DNA of 64,000 bases, taken from assembly GCF_000495815.1 (NCBI RefSeq), contig NZ_AWGE01000007.1, positions 1-64,000 on the forward strand, in the 5' to 3' direction. Every line of letters begins with the position of its first letter. Position 1 is the stretch's first letter. This stretch comes from Asticcacaulis sp. AC466. GTDB lineage: Bacteria; Pseudomonadota; Alphaproteobacteria; Caulobacterales; Caulobacteraceae. Shown in pieces: positions 17,039 through 26,474 of the stretch. The notes under the pieces are model-generated. The model ran no database searches. It worked only from the letters and a program-made list of their open reading frames with translations, and was not told the DNA's origin. Made by a program: the position numbers and the translations under genes.

Positions 17039-19105
17039 ATGCGACCAGAAATTTTGTTTCCCTACTACGCGCCGGTGACTAGCCTCAAGGGCGTCGGGCC
17101 GAAGCTTGCGCCGACATTGAGCGCGCATGTCGGGAGCCATGTTCGCGATCTGGTCTTCTTCCTGCCATCGGGACTGATAAAAAGACCATTGGTAAGTGTA
17201 AGCCAGGCGCGTGTCGGCGAGGTCCAGACGATCGCTGTCACCATCGGCGGATACCCGCCCTCGCCGCCCAAGGGACCGCAGCGCGTCGATGTGTTCGACG
17301 ACACGGGGCGGCTGCAACTGACCTATTTTCATCGCATACGCGGGTTTGAACAGCAGCATCCGGTCGGCGCCCGGCGATTGATAAGCGGCAAGGTCGAAAA
17401 ATTCGGCCAATACCTTCAAATGTCCCATCCGGACTATATTGTCGATGAGGCACGCGCGGAAGATATCCCGCCCTGCGAACCGGTGTACCCGGCGACGTTA
17501 GATTTGTCGTCTCGGATGATCCGGAAATTCGTCCAGACGGCGTTGGCGGCCCTGCCCGTCCTGCCGGAATGGCATGATGAGAACATGTTGGAAAAGCACG
17601 GTTGGCCGTCATTTAATGACGCGCTCACGCGCAGCCACAGTCCCGAAAGCGACCTCGATCAGTCGGCAGATGCCTCGCATCGCCTGCGCTTGGCCTATGA
17701 CGAAGCCCTGGCGCACCAACTGGCGCTCAAGGCGCGAAAGCAACACCGCCAAGCGACGCCGGCGCGTGTGGTCGTGTATCGCACCTGGTGGGACCTGGCG
17801 CTGAAAAGCCTGCCCTTCGCGCTGACCGGGGCGCAAGACCGCGCCATTGCCGATATACGGGCTGACCTGGCCTCCGGTCACCGCATGAACCGCCTGATCC
17901 AGGGCGACGTCGGAGCGGGCAAAACGCTTGTCGCGCTGGCGGCCATGATCGACCTGGCCGAAGGCGGGTTCCAGAGTGTCATGATGGCCCCGACCGAAAT
18001 TCTGGCGCGTCAACACTACGAGAAAAGCCTGACGATTCTTCAGGCCGTCGGCATTCGGTCGATACTCATGACAGGACGTGACAAGGGCAAGGCGCGTGAG
18101 GAAAAACGTGCCGCCGTCGCTAATGGTGAGGTCACGATCATCTTCGGGACCCATGCTGTCTTTCAGGATGGGGTCGATTTCAAGGCGTTGCAACTCGCCG
18201 TCATTGACGAACAGCACCGATTTGGTGTGGGGCAGAGGCAGAAGCTGTTTTCAAAAGGCGATGCAGTCCATTACCTGTCGATGTCGGCCACGCCTATCCC
18301 CCGCACCTTAGCGCTGACGCAATATGGTGAGGCGGACCTAAGCATATTGGATGAAAAGCCTGCGGGACGTCAGCCTATTCATACGGCGGTGTTGCCGCGT
18401 CAGCGCCTGGCCGATGTGATCGCGCGACTGCGGAGTGCTGTGGCGGAAGGCTCTCAGGCCTATTGGATCTGTCCTTTGGTCGAAGACACGGCGGAATCAG
18501 ACTTGATTGCCGTTGAGCTTCGCCACAGCGAGCTTCAGGAGGCTCTGGGGATCGAAATCGGTCTCGTGCACGGCCGGATGCCGTCGGAAGAAAAAGACTC
18601 AGTAATCAGCCGATTTGCCACCGGTGAGGTGAAGATTCTCTGCGCTACCACGGTGGTGGAAGTCGGCATCGACGTGCCTACGGCGTCGATCATTATCATC
18701 GAACAGGCTGAGCGTTTTGGCCTGGCGCAACTGCATCAGTTGCGCGGTCGCGTTGGGCGGGGGCGCGACAAGAGCGCGTGTATCCTACTCTACGATACCC
18801 CGTTGTCCAACAATGCCAAGGCGCGTTTGGAATTGTTGAGGGATACCGAAGACGGCTTCAAGATCGCCGAAATGGATTGGAAGTTGCGCGGTGAAGGCGA
18901 CATTCTGGGCGCGCGCCAGTCGGGCTTTCCGGATTACCGGTTTGTCGATCCCGTCGCCCATAGCCGGCTGATTGCCACAGCGGCTCGCGACGCTGTCTAT
19001 ATTCTGGACCACGGTAACGCCCTGCCTGAGCCGCGGCGAAAGGCAATAGAGGTGCTCAAGCAATTGTTCGACTGGCGCCCGGATATCGCGGATAAGCAGG
19101 ATTAA
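17039..19105 (+). CDS. recG: ATP-dependent DNA helicase RecG
   Basis: A 688-residue branch-migration helicase for stalled forks and Holliday junctions. The wedge (OB) domain opens with LKGVGPKLAPTLSA, and the helicase motifs are GDVGAGKTLVAL (Walker A), VIDEQHRFG (DEQH), SATPIPRTLAL and QLRGRVGRG. Length and order match the family. It overlaps the end of the convergent DUF3089 gene by 4 nt. Confidence 0.96.
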   Translation: MRPEILFPYYAPVTSLKGVGPKLAPTLSAHVGSHVRDLVFFLPSGLIKRPLVSVSQARVGEVQTIAVTIGGYPPSPPKGPQRVDVFDDTGRLQLTYFHRIRGFEQQHPVGARRLISGKVEKFGQYLQMSHPDYIVDEARAEDIPPCEPVYPATLDLSSRMIRKFVQTALAALPVLPEWHDENMLEKHGWPSFNDALTRSHSPESDLDQSADASHRLRLAYDEALAHQLALKARKQHRQATPARVVVYRTWWDLALKSLPFALTGAQDRAIADIRADLASGHRMNRLIQGDVGAGKTLVALAAMIDLAEGGFQSVMMAPTEILARQHYEKSLTILQAVGIRSILMTGRDKGKAREEKRAAVANGEVTIIFGTHAVFQDGVDFKALQLAVIDEQHRFGVGQRQKLFSKGDAVHYLSMSATPIPRTLALTQYGEADLSILDEKPAGRQPIHTAVLPRQRLADVIARLRSAVAEGSQAYWICPLVEDTAESDLIAVELRHSELQEALGIEIGLVHGRMPSEEKDSVISRFATGEVKILCATTVVEVGIDVPTASIIIIEQAERFGLAQLHQLRGRVGRGRDKSACILLYDTPLSNNAKARLELLRDTEDGFKIAEMDWKLRGEGDILGARQSGFPDYRFVDPVAHSRLIATAARDAVYILDHGNALPEPRRKAIEVLKQLFDWRPDIADKQD

Positions 19106-20244
19106 GGTTTGGCCTGAGTGGGAGACTTGGGCAGGGTCTGAAAGGCCAGCCAACGCGCCTGCATATCCGCTTGAAGATCGCCATAGAACAGATTGTACGA
19201 ATTGACTTTCCGCTTGTCTTCCCAGGTTCCACCATCGTCAAATGACGGCGATTTCGGCTTGTCGACGAACAGCAAGCCGCCCAGGCAATGCGCCGATACT
19301 TTGCGCGCAATCCGCGCGGGTTCGGTCCCCCATTCCAGATCGGTCGCGTTGGTGGCGCCGAGCGAACGCCGGGCATCGACTGGCTCATTCGTCGCAGCAC
19401 CAATCAACGGATTGACGCACACACCCTTTTGGGAGCCCAGACCTTCCAGACTGTCCCCTTGCCAGTAGACTGCTTTTTGCAGGACTTGGAGAGCGATATC
19501 CGGCCGGCCGGAATTTATGCTCAGATAGCTGACCACGCATCCCGTCTGTTGCCGCGACATGCAGGCGGGCACCCACGGGCTGGGATTGCCGAACTGACTT
19601 TCCGGCGCCAGGGTTTCAAGCAAGTAGGCAGCGACCAGTTGCCCGCGCAGGTCCGGGTTAGGGACGACGACGTCACGCAACAACCGTTCGGCCAGAAGTC
19701 CGCCCTGCTCCACGCCGACAATCATAAAACCATGACCGCCCCGGCGTGTTTTTAGGAAGTGGGTGAAGGCGGCCAAAACGTCATGGTAGGCGAATTGCCG
19801 CGCTTCGCGAGCGTCGTCACGGAGGGTCAACTGGGTATAGAGACTGGCCTGGCGGTACTTTGGTGCATAGATATTGCCCATGATGGCGAAGGGGCCCGCA
19901 TAGTTGGGCAGTTGCACACGCTGCACTTCCTGTTGGATAGTGTTGCTGGATGTGGAACCCAGCCAGTCCTTACCGCCATTGTAGCTTGTACCATGGACAA
20001 AAAAGACATCCACCTTGCGGGGATCGGCATAAAACTTGGCCAGCGCCGGATTTAGGAACCAGCTGTCGGGTTGATCGTAATTGGGTGCTGGCGGTGGGTT
20101 ATAAATCTGAAACGGAATTTTCGGATCGAGATAATTACGATGTATGTCGTTTTGCAGATAAAGAAAGGCTACGGCTAGAAATGCCCCCGCGACAGCGCCT
20201 ATCAGCAGGCTCAACCTACGCTTTTGTAAAATCTGCTTCCACAT
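19102..20244 (-). CDS. DUF3089 domain protein, alpha/beta-hydrolase-like, nucleophile apparently replaced
   Basis: A 380-residue protein with an N-terminal membrane anchor (residues 9-29) and a DUF3089 domain (alpha/beta-hydrolase fold). Blocks are DVFFVHGTSYNGGKDW, MGNIYAPKYRQASLY, FAYHDVLAAFTHFL and GFMIVGVEQGGLLAERLL. At the nucleophile elbow the family usually has GHSQG; here VGVEQGG puts Glu where the Ser should be. It may therefore be a non-catalytic relative or use another residue. It is probably tethered to the inner membrane facing the periplasm. Confidence 0.8.
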   Translation of the reverse strand: MWKQILQKRRLSLLIGAVAGAFLAVAFLYLQNDIHRNYLDPKIPFQIYNPPPAPNYDQPDSWFLNPALAKFYADPRKVDVFFVHGTSYNGGKDWLGSTSSNTIQQEVQRVQLPNYAGPFAIMGNIYAPKYRQASLYTQLTLRDDAREARQFAYHDVLAAFTHFLKTRRGGHGFMIVGVEQGGLLAERLLRDVVVPNPDLRGQLVAAYLLETLAPESQFGNPSPWVPACMSRQQTGCVVSYLSINSGRPDIALQVLQKAVYWQGDSLEGLGSQKGVCVNPLIGAATNEPVDARRSLGATNATDLEWGTEPARIARKVSAHCLGGLLFVDKPKSPSFDDGGTWEDKRKVNSYNLFYGDLQADMQARWLAFQTLPKSPTQAKP

Positions 20245-20311
20245 TCGAGTACAAGCTTACGGGGGTCTGAGACGGTTGGAAAGTGCGCGAAGCTTCACTT
20301 TTAATAACAGG

Positions 20312-21229
20312 TCATTGCGACGTGGACTTGTAAAGTGAGGTAGGCCAACGCTTGTGTACCCAAAACCATTCGGCTGGGTTGTCACGCACCGCATGTTCTA
20401 TGAAGGCTGTGATTTTGCACACAGTGGAATCGACGTCCTGGCCTTTATGTCCGGTGTCATCTACGGGAATAGCGTCGTGCACGGTGACGCGAAAACGCGC
20501 CTTATGCAGGCGGCGAATGGTCAGGGGCTGTAAGACCGTTCCAAATCGTTGCGCTAATTTGGTCGGTCCGGGCGCGGTTTCGGCGATATGGCCAAAAAAC
20601 GGTGTGGGAACGCCGCGGTTAAACTTCTGATCATTCATCAGCCCGACCGACTCACCCTTTTGCAGGGCGATCAACAACTCTTTGGCACCATCGCCGCCCT
20701 TTGGAGCGAACATATTCACGCCATAGGCGGCGCGGCCAGATTTAATTCGGGCATCGACGTAGGGATTGTTCGCTGCGCGGTAGGTAATCATATAAGGCAC
20801 CTTGGCCTGAAGGATCGCGGCATTCATCACTTCCCAGTTCGACAGATGACCGGAGATGAAGATTACCGGTTTGCCGCTCTGCGCGATCGCTTCCAGCCGC
20901 TCGAAGTTCTCTATCTCGACACGGGCGGGGTCGAAAACAATGCGGTCCATGATCGGAAATTCGGCGGTGGTGCGACCGGTGTTTTCCCATTGCTGTCGGA
21001 TTAAAGCATCCCGCTCCTCGGTCGGCATATTGGGGAAGGCCAGTTCGAAATTCCTCAACACGGTTTTCTGCGTAGAGGTCCATGGTCCTATATGCCGAAA
21101 GAGCCAGCCTCCCAGGTCGGAGGCCGTGTCGACGGGCAAGGCGCGGGTGATGGCGACAAACAGATCGTAAAATATGGCTTCAATGCGCCAACCGACCTTT
21201 TGCATGAATGTAGGGGTGCGATCTGCCAT
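20312..21229 (-). CDS. Lipid A acyltransferase, LpxL/HtrB family
   Basis: A 305-residue lysophospholipid/lauroyl acyltransferase that adds secondary acyl chains to lipid A at the inner membrane. The catalytic HxxxxE motif is present as SGHLSNWE near residue 130, with QKFNRGVPTPFFG and a C-terminal EWFWVHKRWP, all diagnostic of LpxL/LpxM. The N-terminal amphipathic segment fits membrane association. It lies 3 nt after the glycosyltransferase gene, so the two form an LPS-building pair. Confidence 0.92.
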   Translation of the reverse strand: MADRTPTFMQKVGWRIEAIFYDLFVAITRALPVDTASDLGGWLFRHIGPWTSTQKTVLRNFELAFPNMPTEERDALIRQQWENTGRTTAEFPIMDRIVFDPARVEIENFERLEAIAQSGKPVIFISGHLSNWEVMNAAILQAKVPYMITYRAANNPYVDARIKSGRAAYGVNMFAPKGGDGAKELLIALQKGESVGLMNDQKFNRGVPTPFFGHIAETAPGPTKLAQRFGTVLQPLTIRRLHKARFRVTVHDAIPVDDTGHKGQDVDSTVCKITAFIEHAVRDNPAEWFWVHKRWPTSLYKSTSQ

Positions 21230-21232
21230 TGG

Positions 21233-22015
21233 TCAGCGCGCCGTTAGATCGGCGTTTTTCTGCGCCGCCAGGATTTTGAGAAGTCGCTTCGCACGCGCTT
21301 CAGCCGCCAGGTGACTGCTATATATGCCATCCCAACCGCCCGTGAAGTGGCACCGGAAAAAGAAATAGCGAATGAAGACGAAGGGATATTCGAATGGCAG
21401 ACGCAACCATATTGTCCAGGCAGGTTTCTTCAGCACCTTGGCTTGCAAATTGGTGTACGAATCGAGCTTGGCGCGTATGTGATCATAGGACCGCGCGGAG
21501 TAATGCATCACGGCGCCTTTGAGCTGGCCCACCGGTTCCGACCGGGTATCGACCGTATCATGCACCTGACTTTCACGGAAACGGACGACACGGCGATCGT
21601 AGAGCCTGACATAATTGTGATAGTCAGCCCATAGGCGCGGCTTTTTTTGGCCCGGATAAACGTTCTTGATCTTGAAGCGATAGGCATTGAGCGACGGTCC
21701 CGACGCCATTAATGCCTTTATTTCAGAGAATAACTCCGGTGTGACGATTTCATCGGCATCGAGGTTGAGTATCCAGTCATTGGCGGCGCAGTCTTCGCTG
21801 TATCGCTTTTGTGGCCCGTAGCCGGGCCAGTCATGATGGACGACGCGGGCGCCCAACCCCTCTGCCACGGCGATTGTATCGTCGGTCGAACCGCTATCGA
21901 CGACAACCACTTCGCTGACCAGTCCCTGAACCGCCCGTATACAATCGCCAATCCGGTCGCCTTCATTCTTGGCGATAATACAGCAGCTTAAGGGTGTTGG
22001 CGTTCCGTGGTTCAT
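21233..22015 (-). CDS. Family 2 glycosyltransferase, WaaE/KdtX-like
   Basis: A 260-residue GT2 enzyme. It has the opening strand CCIIAKNEGDRI, the VVVDSGSTDDT nucleotide-binding block, HDWPGYGPQKRYSED and LNLDADEIVTPEL (metal-binding DxD), a set typical of WaaE/KdtX lipopolysaccharide core glycosyltransferases. A C-terminal hydrophobic segment may associate with the membrane. The start at 22015 is chosen because the preceding in-frame codons to 22213 lie over the divergent photolyase gene. It pairs with the downstream acyltransferase, consistent with lipid A/core biosynthesis. Confidence 0.87.
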   Translation of the reverse strand: MNHGTPTPLSCCIIAKNEGDRIGDCIRAVQGLVSEVVVVDSGSTDDTIAVAEGLGARVVHHDWPGYGPQKRYSEDCAANDWILNLDADEIVTPELFSEIKALMASGPSLNAYRFKIKNVYPGQKKPRLWADYHNYVRLYDRRVVRFRESQVHDTVDTRSEPVGQLKGAVMHYSARSYDHIRAKLDSYTNLQAKVLKKPAWTIWLRLPFEYPFVFIRYFFFRCHFTGGWDGIYSSHLAAEARAKRLLKILAAQKNADLTAR

Positions 22016-22067
22016 GCTAGCCTTTGTGCCCAAGACGCCTGACTCAAGCAAGCTTACTTTTAAGTGC

Positions 22068-23525
22068 ATGACCGAAAAAACCACTTCTCCGCCGCCCGTC
22101 ATTTTATGGTTCCGTACCGATTTGCGCCTCAACGACCACCCGGGCGTTGCGGAAGCGCTGAGGATTGGAGCGACGATTTTACCAGTCTTCATATGGGATG
22201 AAAGCCTTGCCACGCGGCCGCTGGGCGCGGCGTCAAGATGGTGGTTGCATCATTCTCTTGAGGTTTTACATGAAAATTTGGTCGCTCGCGGATCAAGATT
22301 GATTATTGAGCGTGGACAGGCCTCTGTGGTCTTGGGCGCATTAGCTAAGGAATATTCTGTAAAAACAGTTATATGTTCTAGAACATTTGATCCCGAGAAT
22401 GAGGAATGTGACCGTCAGGCTGCACATGCTTTGGCGCAGCTCGGTGTCGATTTGAAACGCGTGAACGCGACTCTGCTGACCGAGCCGAATGCCTTGATTA
22501 CCAAGTCTGGGACACCATTTCGGGTGTTCACGCCCTTCTACAGGGCGCTGGAGGCGTCTGGGGCATTAGATGTTAATGCCCTCGCCCTCCACCCCAACCA
22601 AGCTTGGCCGTCGCCCGGAGTTTGGCCGGGTTCGCGGGCACTCTCCGACTTGAAGCTGACACCGTCGTTGACGCCATCTGGAAAAGATTGGTCAAAGGGG
22701 TTCGGTCGCTTCACCCCCGGAGAAGACGGTGCACGTGCGGCATTGCAGCATTTCATAAACCATGGATTGGCGGACTATGCCGGTGGCCGTGACAGGCCGG
22801 ACCTCGATCTGACGTCGCATTTGTCTGCGCATCTACGTTTTGGTGAGATCAGCCCGCAACGCGTTCTGCACGATCTTGCAGTGGCGGTGCGATCTAAGCC
22901 CAGTCTCGCCGTATCAGCGGCCAAGTTTCGATCAGAATTGGCATGGCGCGAATTTTCCTATGGGCTTTTGGCGCAACAACCCAGGCTTCATGAGGTCAAT
23001 TTCCGCCGCGATTTTGATGACTTCGAATGGCGTACAGATGAAAAAGGATTCCGCGCCTGGTGTCGGGGCGAGACCGGTTACGAACTGGTCGATGCCGGAA
23101 TGCGAGAGCTCTGGCAGACAGGATATATGCACAACCGCGTGCGCATGGTTGCCGCGTCCTTCCTCGTCAAACATCTGCTGATCGATTGGCGACGCGGGGA
23201 ACAATGGTTTTGGGATTGCCTCGTCGATGCAGATCCGGCGAATAATACGGCAAGCTGGCAATGGGTTTCTGGGTGCGGTGCCGACGCGGCGCCCTATTTC
23301 CGGGTCTTCAACCCGATTAGCCAAGCGGAAAAATTCGATCCCCAGGCGCGTTATCGCGCGCGTTATATTGCCGGCTACCAAGGGGCATTTCCGAAGGCCA
23401 AAACGGCGACAGGTGATCTGTTTAGCCTTGACGCAAAGGCTTATCCGCAACCCATCGTCGATCATGCGTTTGCCCGCGACCGCGCATTGGAAGCTTATCG
23501 CAACCGCGGCCAGGAGGCCGATTAA
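22068..23525 (+). CDS. phrB: Deoxyribodipyrimidine photolyase (class I CPD type)
   Basis: A 485-residue photolyase repairing UV pyrimidine dimers with light. The antenna domain begins ILWFRTDLRLNDHPG; the FAD domain has FRSELAWREFSYG, DAGMRELWQTGYMHNRVRMV, LVDADPANNTASWQWVSGCG and FNPISQ, all diagnostic. The start at 22068 is chosen because the domain begins there and upstream codons reach into the divergent glycosyltransferase gene. The stretch around 22280-22420 looks more AT-rich than the rest. It is followed by sseA after one nucleotide. Confidence 0.95.
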   Translation: MTEKTTSPPPVILWFRTDLRLNDHPGVAEALRIGATILPVFIWDESLATRPLGAASRWWLHHSLEVLHENLVARGSRLIIERGQASVVLGALAKEYSVKTVICSRTFDPENEECDRQAAHALAQLGVDLKRVNATLLTEPNALITKSGTPFRVFTPFYRALEASGALDVNALALHPNQAWPSPGVWPGSRALSDLKLTPSLTPSGKDWSKGFGRFTPGEDGARAALQHFINHGLADYAGGRDRPDLDLTSHLSAHLRFGEISPQRVLHDLAVAVRSKPSLAVSAAKFRSELAWREFSYGLLAQQPRLHEVNFRRDFDDFEWRTDEKGFRAWCRGETGYELVDAGMRELWQTGYMHNRVRMVAASFLVKHLLIDWRRGEQWFWDCLVDADPANNTASWQWVSGCGADAAPYFRVFNPISQAEKFDPQARYRARYIAGYQGAFPKAKTATGDLFSLDAKAYPQPIVDHAFARDRALEAYRNRGQEAD

Positions 23526-23526
23526 T

Positions 23527-24369
23527 ATGACAACTCAGATTGGCCCCATCGACTTGCAAAAACTCATCGACGCCGGGGCCGTAAAGGTTCTGGATGGCAG
23601 CTGGGCGCTTGATGGCACAGACATGTTCGATTTGTACCGCCATGATCATATCCCAGGCGCGCAGTTTTTTGATATCGAAGCCATAAGCGATCATGCGACG
23701 GAATTGCCTCATATGGCGCCCTCACCCGAGCAATTCGCTAATGCGGTCGGTTTGATGGGAATATGCGAGACAGACCATGTCGTCATTTACGACCGGCAGG
23801 GGTTGTTTTCTGCCGCCCGTGTATGGTGGACATTCAAGCTGATGGGGCATGAAAATGTGCAGGTCCTGCACGGTGGGTTGCCTGCGTGGCGAGAAGCGGG
23901 GTTGCCGGTAACGGCCGAGGTCGAAACACCGGTCCCCGCGACCTACCGGTCCACATTCCGACAGGAAAAGATCATCGATCGCGGCACCTTGCAAAAGATG
24001 TTGGGAACCGCTGGCTATTGTGTGCTCGACGCCCGATCCCAGGCCCGCTTTGAGGGCGCAGCACCTGAGCCGCGGGCTGGATTGAGATCCGGCCATATGC
24101 CGGGCAGTCTTAGCTTGCCGTTTGGGAATTTGATCCGCGACGGCGCGCTGAAGCCGCGTGACGAATTGAAAGCGATTTTTGCGAGCTTGGGGGTGGATGA
24201 GGCCTACACCGTCATCACGTCTTGCGGATCAGGTGTCACAGCGGCCATCATCAGCATGGCTCTGGCTGAGGTCGGTCATACAGCGGCGCAGCTATACGAT
24301 GGATCGTGGTCTGAATGGGGGCAGGAAGCACTGACTACGCCCGTGGTGACAGGGCCTGCGCAGATCTAA
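23527..24369 (+). CDS. sseA: 3-mercaptopyruvate sulfurtransferase
   Basis: A 280-residue two-domain rhodanese. The active-site loop reads CGSGVTA, the signature of mercaptopyruvate rather than thiosulfate sulfurtransferases. Other blocks are DGSWALDGTDMF, HIPGAQFFDIEAI, VVIYDRQGLFSAARVWW, LDARSQARFEG and RSGHMPGSLSLPFGNL. The ATG follows the photolyase stop after one base, so translation is probably coupled; an alternative longer frame reads through phrB and is not believed. Confidence 0.94.
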   Translation: MTTQIGPIDLQKLIDAGAVKVLDGSWALDGTDMFDLYRHDHIPGAQFFDIEAISDHATELPHMAPSPEQFANAVGLMGICETDHVVIYDRQGLFSAARVWWTFKLMGHENVQVLHGGLPAWREAGLPVTAEVETPVPATYRSTFRQEKIIDRGTLQKMLGTAGYCVLDARSQARFEGAAPEPRAGLRSGHMPGSLSLPFGNLIRDGALKPRDELKAIFASLGVDEAYTVITSCGSGVTAAIISMALAEVGHTAAQLYDGSWSEWGQEALTTPVVTGPAQI

Positions 24370-24385
24370 CTCGCGCGGCAACAAG

Positions 24386-24462
24386 TGGCGACTCCGACAG
24401 GGCTCGAACCTGTAACCGTCCGCTTAGAAGGCGGATGCTCTATCCAGTTGAGCTACGGAGCC
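24386..24462 (-). tRNA. tRNA-Arg(TCT)
   Basis: Minus-strand cloverleaf: acceptor GGCTCCG with CGGAGTC, discriminator G, encoded CCA, anticodon loop CTTCTAA (anticodon TCT), T-arm ACAGGTTCGAGCCCTGT. Confidence 0.95.
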
Positions 24463-24475
24463 TTGAAGCGCGAGA

Positions 24476-24781
24476 TTAGTGTGTCCAGGACTGCCGACGG
24501 CCGAACGCGAAATTATCGGCATAGGCCTTGATAATTTTCGGCGGCGCTTCTGGTTCCAGGAGGCGGAAGGGAATCCCGTGATGTTCGGCAAATGCCATAG
24601 CTTGCTCTTTCGTCTCGAAAGTGAGCCGAACTTGGGCATCGGTATCGGAAGATGACGTCCAGCCCATCAACGGATCAGGCGTACGGGCGGATTTCGGTTC
24701 AAACTCAAGGATCCAGTCATGAGTCTTGCCTCGGCCGGATTGCATGGCGGTCTTGGCGGGTTTGAAAATACGCGCAAACAT
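24476..24781 (-). CDS. Complex I accessory subunit, NDUFS4-like (ETC complex I conserved region)
   Basis: A 101-residue homologue of the mitochondrial 18-kDa complex I subunit NDUFS4, an accessory subunit kept in alphaproteobacteria. The opening ARIFKPAKTAMQSG, the WILEFEP block, PLMGWTSSSDT and the C-terminal YADNFAFGRRQSWTH are characteristic. The start at 24781 is chosen for the AAGGAG 6 nt upstream. It lies about 11 kb from the nuo operon, beside tRNA-Arg, so it is expressed separately from the complex it presumably joins. Confidence 0.9.
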   Translation of the reverse strand: MFARIFKPAKTAMQSGRGKTHDWILEFEPKSARTPDPLMGWTSSSDTDAQVRLTFETKEQAMAFAEHHGIPFRLLEPEAPPKIIKAYADNFAFGRRQSWTH

Positions 24782-24922
24782 CGTCGTCTCCTTGAGCCGC
24801 ATGGATTCGTCGGTCCATGCTTCATCGTCTGTTACTACCAAAGGCCCGGCCGGGTAAAGAGGAAAGACGGCATCTCCGGAGACACAAGACACTTTGGAGA
24901 TAGCCGCAATGTGCCGCCAGGC

Positions 24923-24963
24923 ATTTAAAAAGCCCGAGACCTAAGGCCTCGGGCTTTTTAAAT
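24923..24963. terminator. Bidirectional intrinsic terminator
   Basis: Perfect 16-bp inverted repeat (24923-24938 and 24948-24963) with core GCCCGAG and A/T runs on both sides. The right arm touches the encoded CCA end of tRNA-Pro(CGG), so it ends that minus-strand transcript. Confidence 0.85.
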
Positions 24964-25039
24964 GGTCGGGGCGAGAGGATTCGAACCTCCGGCCTCCTGC
25001 TCCCGAAGCAGGCGCGCTACCAGGCTGCGCTACGCCCCG
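24963..25039 (-). tRNA. tRNA-Pro(CGG)
   Basis: Minus-strand tRNA with acceptor CGGGGCG, discriminator A, encoded CCA, anticodon loop TTCGGGA (anticodon CGG) and T-arm GGAGGTTCGAATCCTCT. Nearly the same sequence as the second tRNA-Pro 29 nt away. Confidence 0.95.
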
Positions 25040-25067
25040 ACTTTTAAATCTCTACCGTGGCCTTGTT

Positions 25068-25144
<77 letters not shown>

Positions 25145-25266
25145 AAACCCGGCGCTGCGACCGAAGCCACAGACTGAGAGGCGCGCTTATTGCCATTTTA
25201 GATTGGCCTCTGCAAGCCCCCGTGTACGGAAAAATCACCAACTGACTGACTTTTCTCGTTTTCAGC

Positions 25267-25794
25267 TCAAGGCTTATGGAAAAAGGGGTGGATAACCTTA
25301 TCGCCGGGCTTCAAGCCAAGCTTGTCGCTCAGCCCTGCCTGGATCTCCAGGACGCCGCTGGCCGCGCCATGCGACGGCAAAGGCGTGCGGTCGAACGGCT
25401 TGGCGTTCTTTTGAATCGATACGATGGAACCATTTTGCGCGATGTAGACGATATCGAGGCCGACAATCGTATTTTGCATCCAGAAATTCCGCTCCCTCAT
25501 GTCCTTGAACTCAAAGAGCATGCCGCGGTCGACCGCCAGCTCTGGGCGACACATCAACCCTTGCTCACGCGTTTCATCGGTGTTGGCGATTTCCACCTGA
25601 AAACGGGTTTCAGCCTTACCGTGGCGAATCGATAGGAGTTCGGGTGGCGAATAGGGTGAGACGTCCATGCTCAGGCATTGCGCAGGAATCGCCTTGGTTG
25701 AAACTTCTGCGATACCCGGCGATGAGACACCAAAAGATAAAAGCGTCGCCGCCATGGCGGCGATCAGCGCCGTTTTTACATAAATGACTGTCAT
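25267..25794 (-). CDS. DUF192 family exported protein
   Basis: A 175-residue protein with a Sec signal peptide (residues 1-29, ending GIA) and a DUF192 domain. Diagnostic blocks are [52 protein letters not shown] and [11 protein letters not shown]192 proteins are small periplasmic or extracellular proteins of unknown role. It is a single gene with a strong terminator upstream that isolates it from the cold-shock gene. Confidence 0.9.
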   Translation of the reverse strand: MTVIYVKTALIAAMAATLLSFGVSSPGIAEVSTKAIPAQCLSMDVSPYSPPELLSIRHGKAETRFQVEIANTDETREQGLMCRPELAVDRGMLFEFKDMRERNFWMQNTIVGLDIVYIAQNGSIVSIQKNAKPFDRTPLPSHGAASGVLEIQAGLSDKLGLKPGDKVIHPFFHKP

Positions 25795-25850
25795 GAAGCC
25801 CTCATATCACACGCATGGACCATGATCTTGAGCGATGGCGTTTTCAAGGC

Positions 25851-25885
25851 AAAAAAGCGGGCAGCCCAAGGACTGCCCGCTTTTT
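25851..25885. terminator. Intrinsic terminator after the cold-shock gene
   Basis: Inverted repeat AAAAAGCGGGCAG / CTGCCCGCTTTTT (25852-25864 and 25873-25885). The A and T runs allow action on both strands; it serves the minus-strand cold-shock gene ending at 25908. Confidence 0.88.
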
Positions 25886-25907
25886 GACCTGTAACGAGGA
25901 GGCGGTA

Positions 25908-26474
25908 TTAAACCAGTGCCTTCGGCTGAACTTCGGTTACGACCAGCCCCTTCGGGCCCTCACCGAAACGCACCATGATGGTGTCGCCCTGCTGAACATC
26001 TTCTAGGCCGTAGCGGCGCAGGGTTTCGATATGAATGAAAATATCGGTCGGGTCATCGCCACGAACCACAAACCCGTAGCCCTTCGTGCGATTGAACCAT
26101 TTTATGGTCGCCGTTTCCAGTTCGCCAACGCGGACATTTTCCGGGACTGAGCGCGAAGCCCGCAGCGCTGTATGATTCTCGGCGCGGGGCGCAGTGCCAT
26201 CGGCGACGACTTCGAGGTCGTCGATTTCGATGACTTGCCATCCCTTGGCGCGCTTGGCGATTTTACACGTGATCTTTGCACCTTCATGTGCGCTATCACG
26301 TCCCATATCGCGGAGACTGGAAATGTGAAGCAAGACATCACGCATGCTTGTCAACGTGGCATCCTGCGGAACGATAAAGCCGTAACCCTTGGCACCGTCA
26401 AACCATTTTACATGACCTGAAATCGTTACTAACTCGTCGGCGTCGCTTTTATTATTGTAATCAAACAAACTCAT
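25908..26474 (-). CDS. Protein with two cold-shock domains
   Basis: A 188-residue protein with two cold-shock (OB-fold) nucleic-acid-binding domains joined by a short linker. Domain 1 (residues 17-75) has [15 protein letters not shown] as RNP1; domain 2 (about 118-185) has [16 protein letters not shown] and DIFIHIETL as RNP1 and RNP2. Tandem-CSD proteins of this length are typical of alphaproteobacteria, including Caulobacter; they chaperone RNA or bind single-stranded DNA. The 258-nt upstream region is AT-rich, suggesting a long regulatory leader. Confidence 0.92.
   Translation of the reverse strand: MSLFDYNNKSDADELVTISGHVKWFDGAKGYGFIVPQDATLTSMRDVLLHISSLRDMGRDSAHEGAKITCKIAKRAKGWQVIEIDDLEVVADGTAPRAENHTALRASRSVPENVRVGELETATIKWFNRTKGYGFVVRGDDPTDIFIHIETLRRYGLEDVQQGDTIMVRFGEGPKGLVVTEVQPKALV

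Noticed and set aside
22374-22383. GTTCTAGAAC palindrome in phrB, considered as a LexA box
   Set aside because: The alphaproteobacterial LexA box is a direct repeat (GTTC-N7-GTTC), and this lies within coding sequence.
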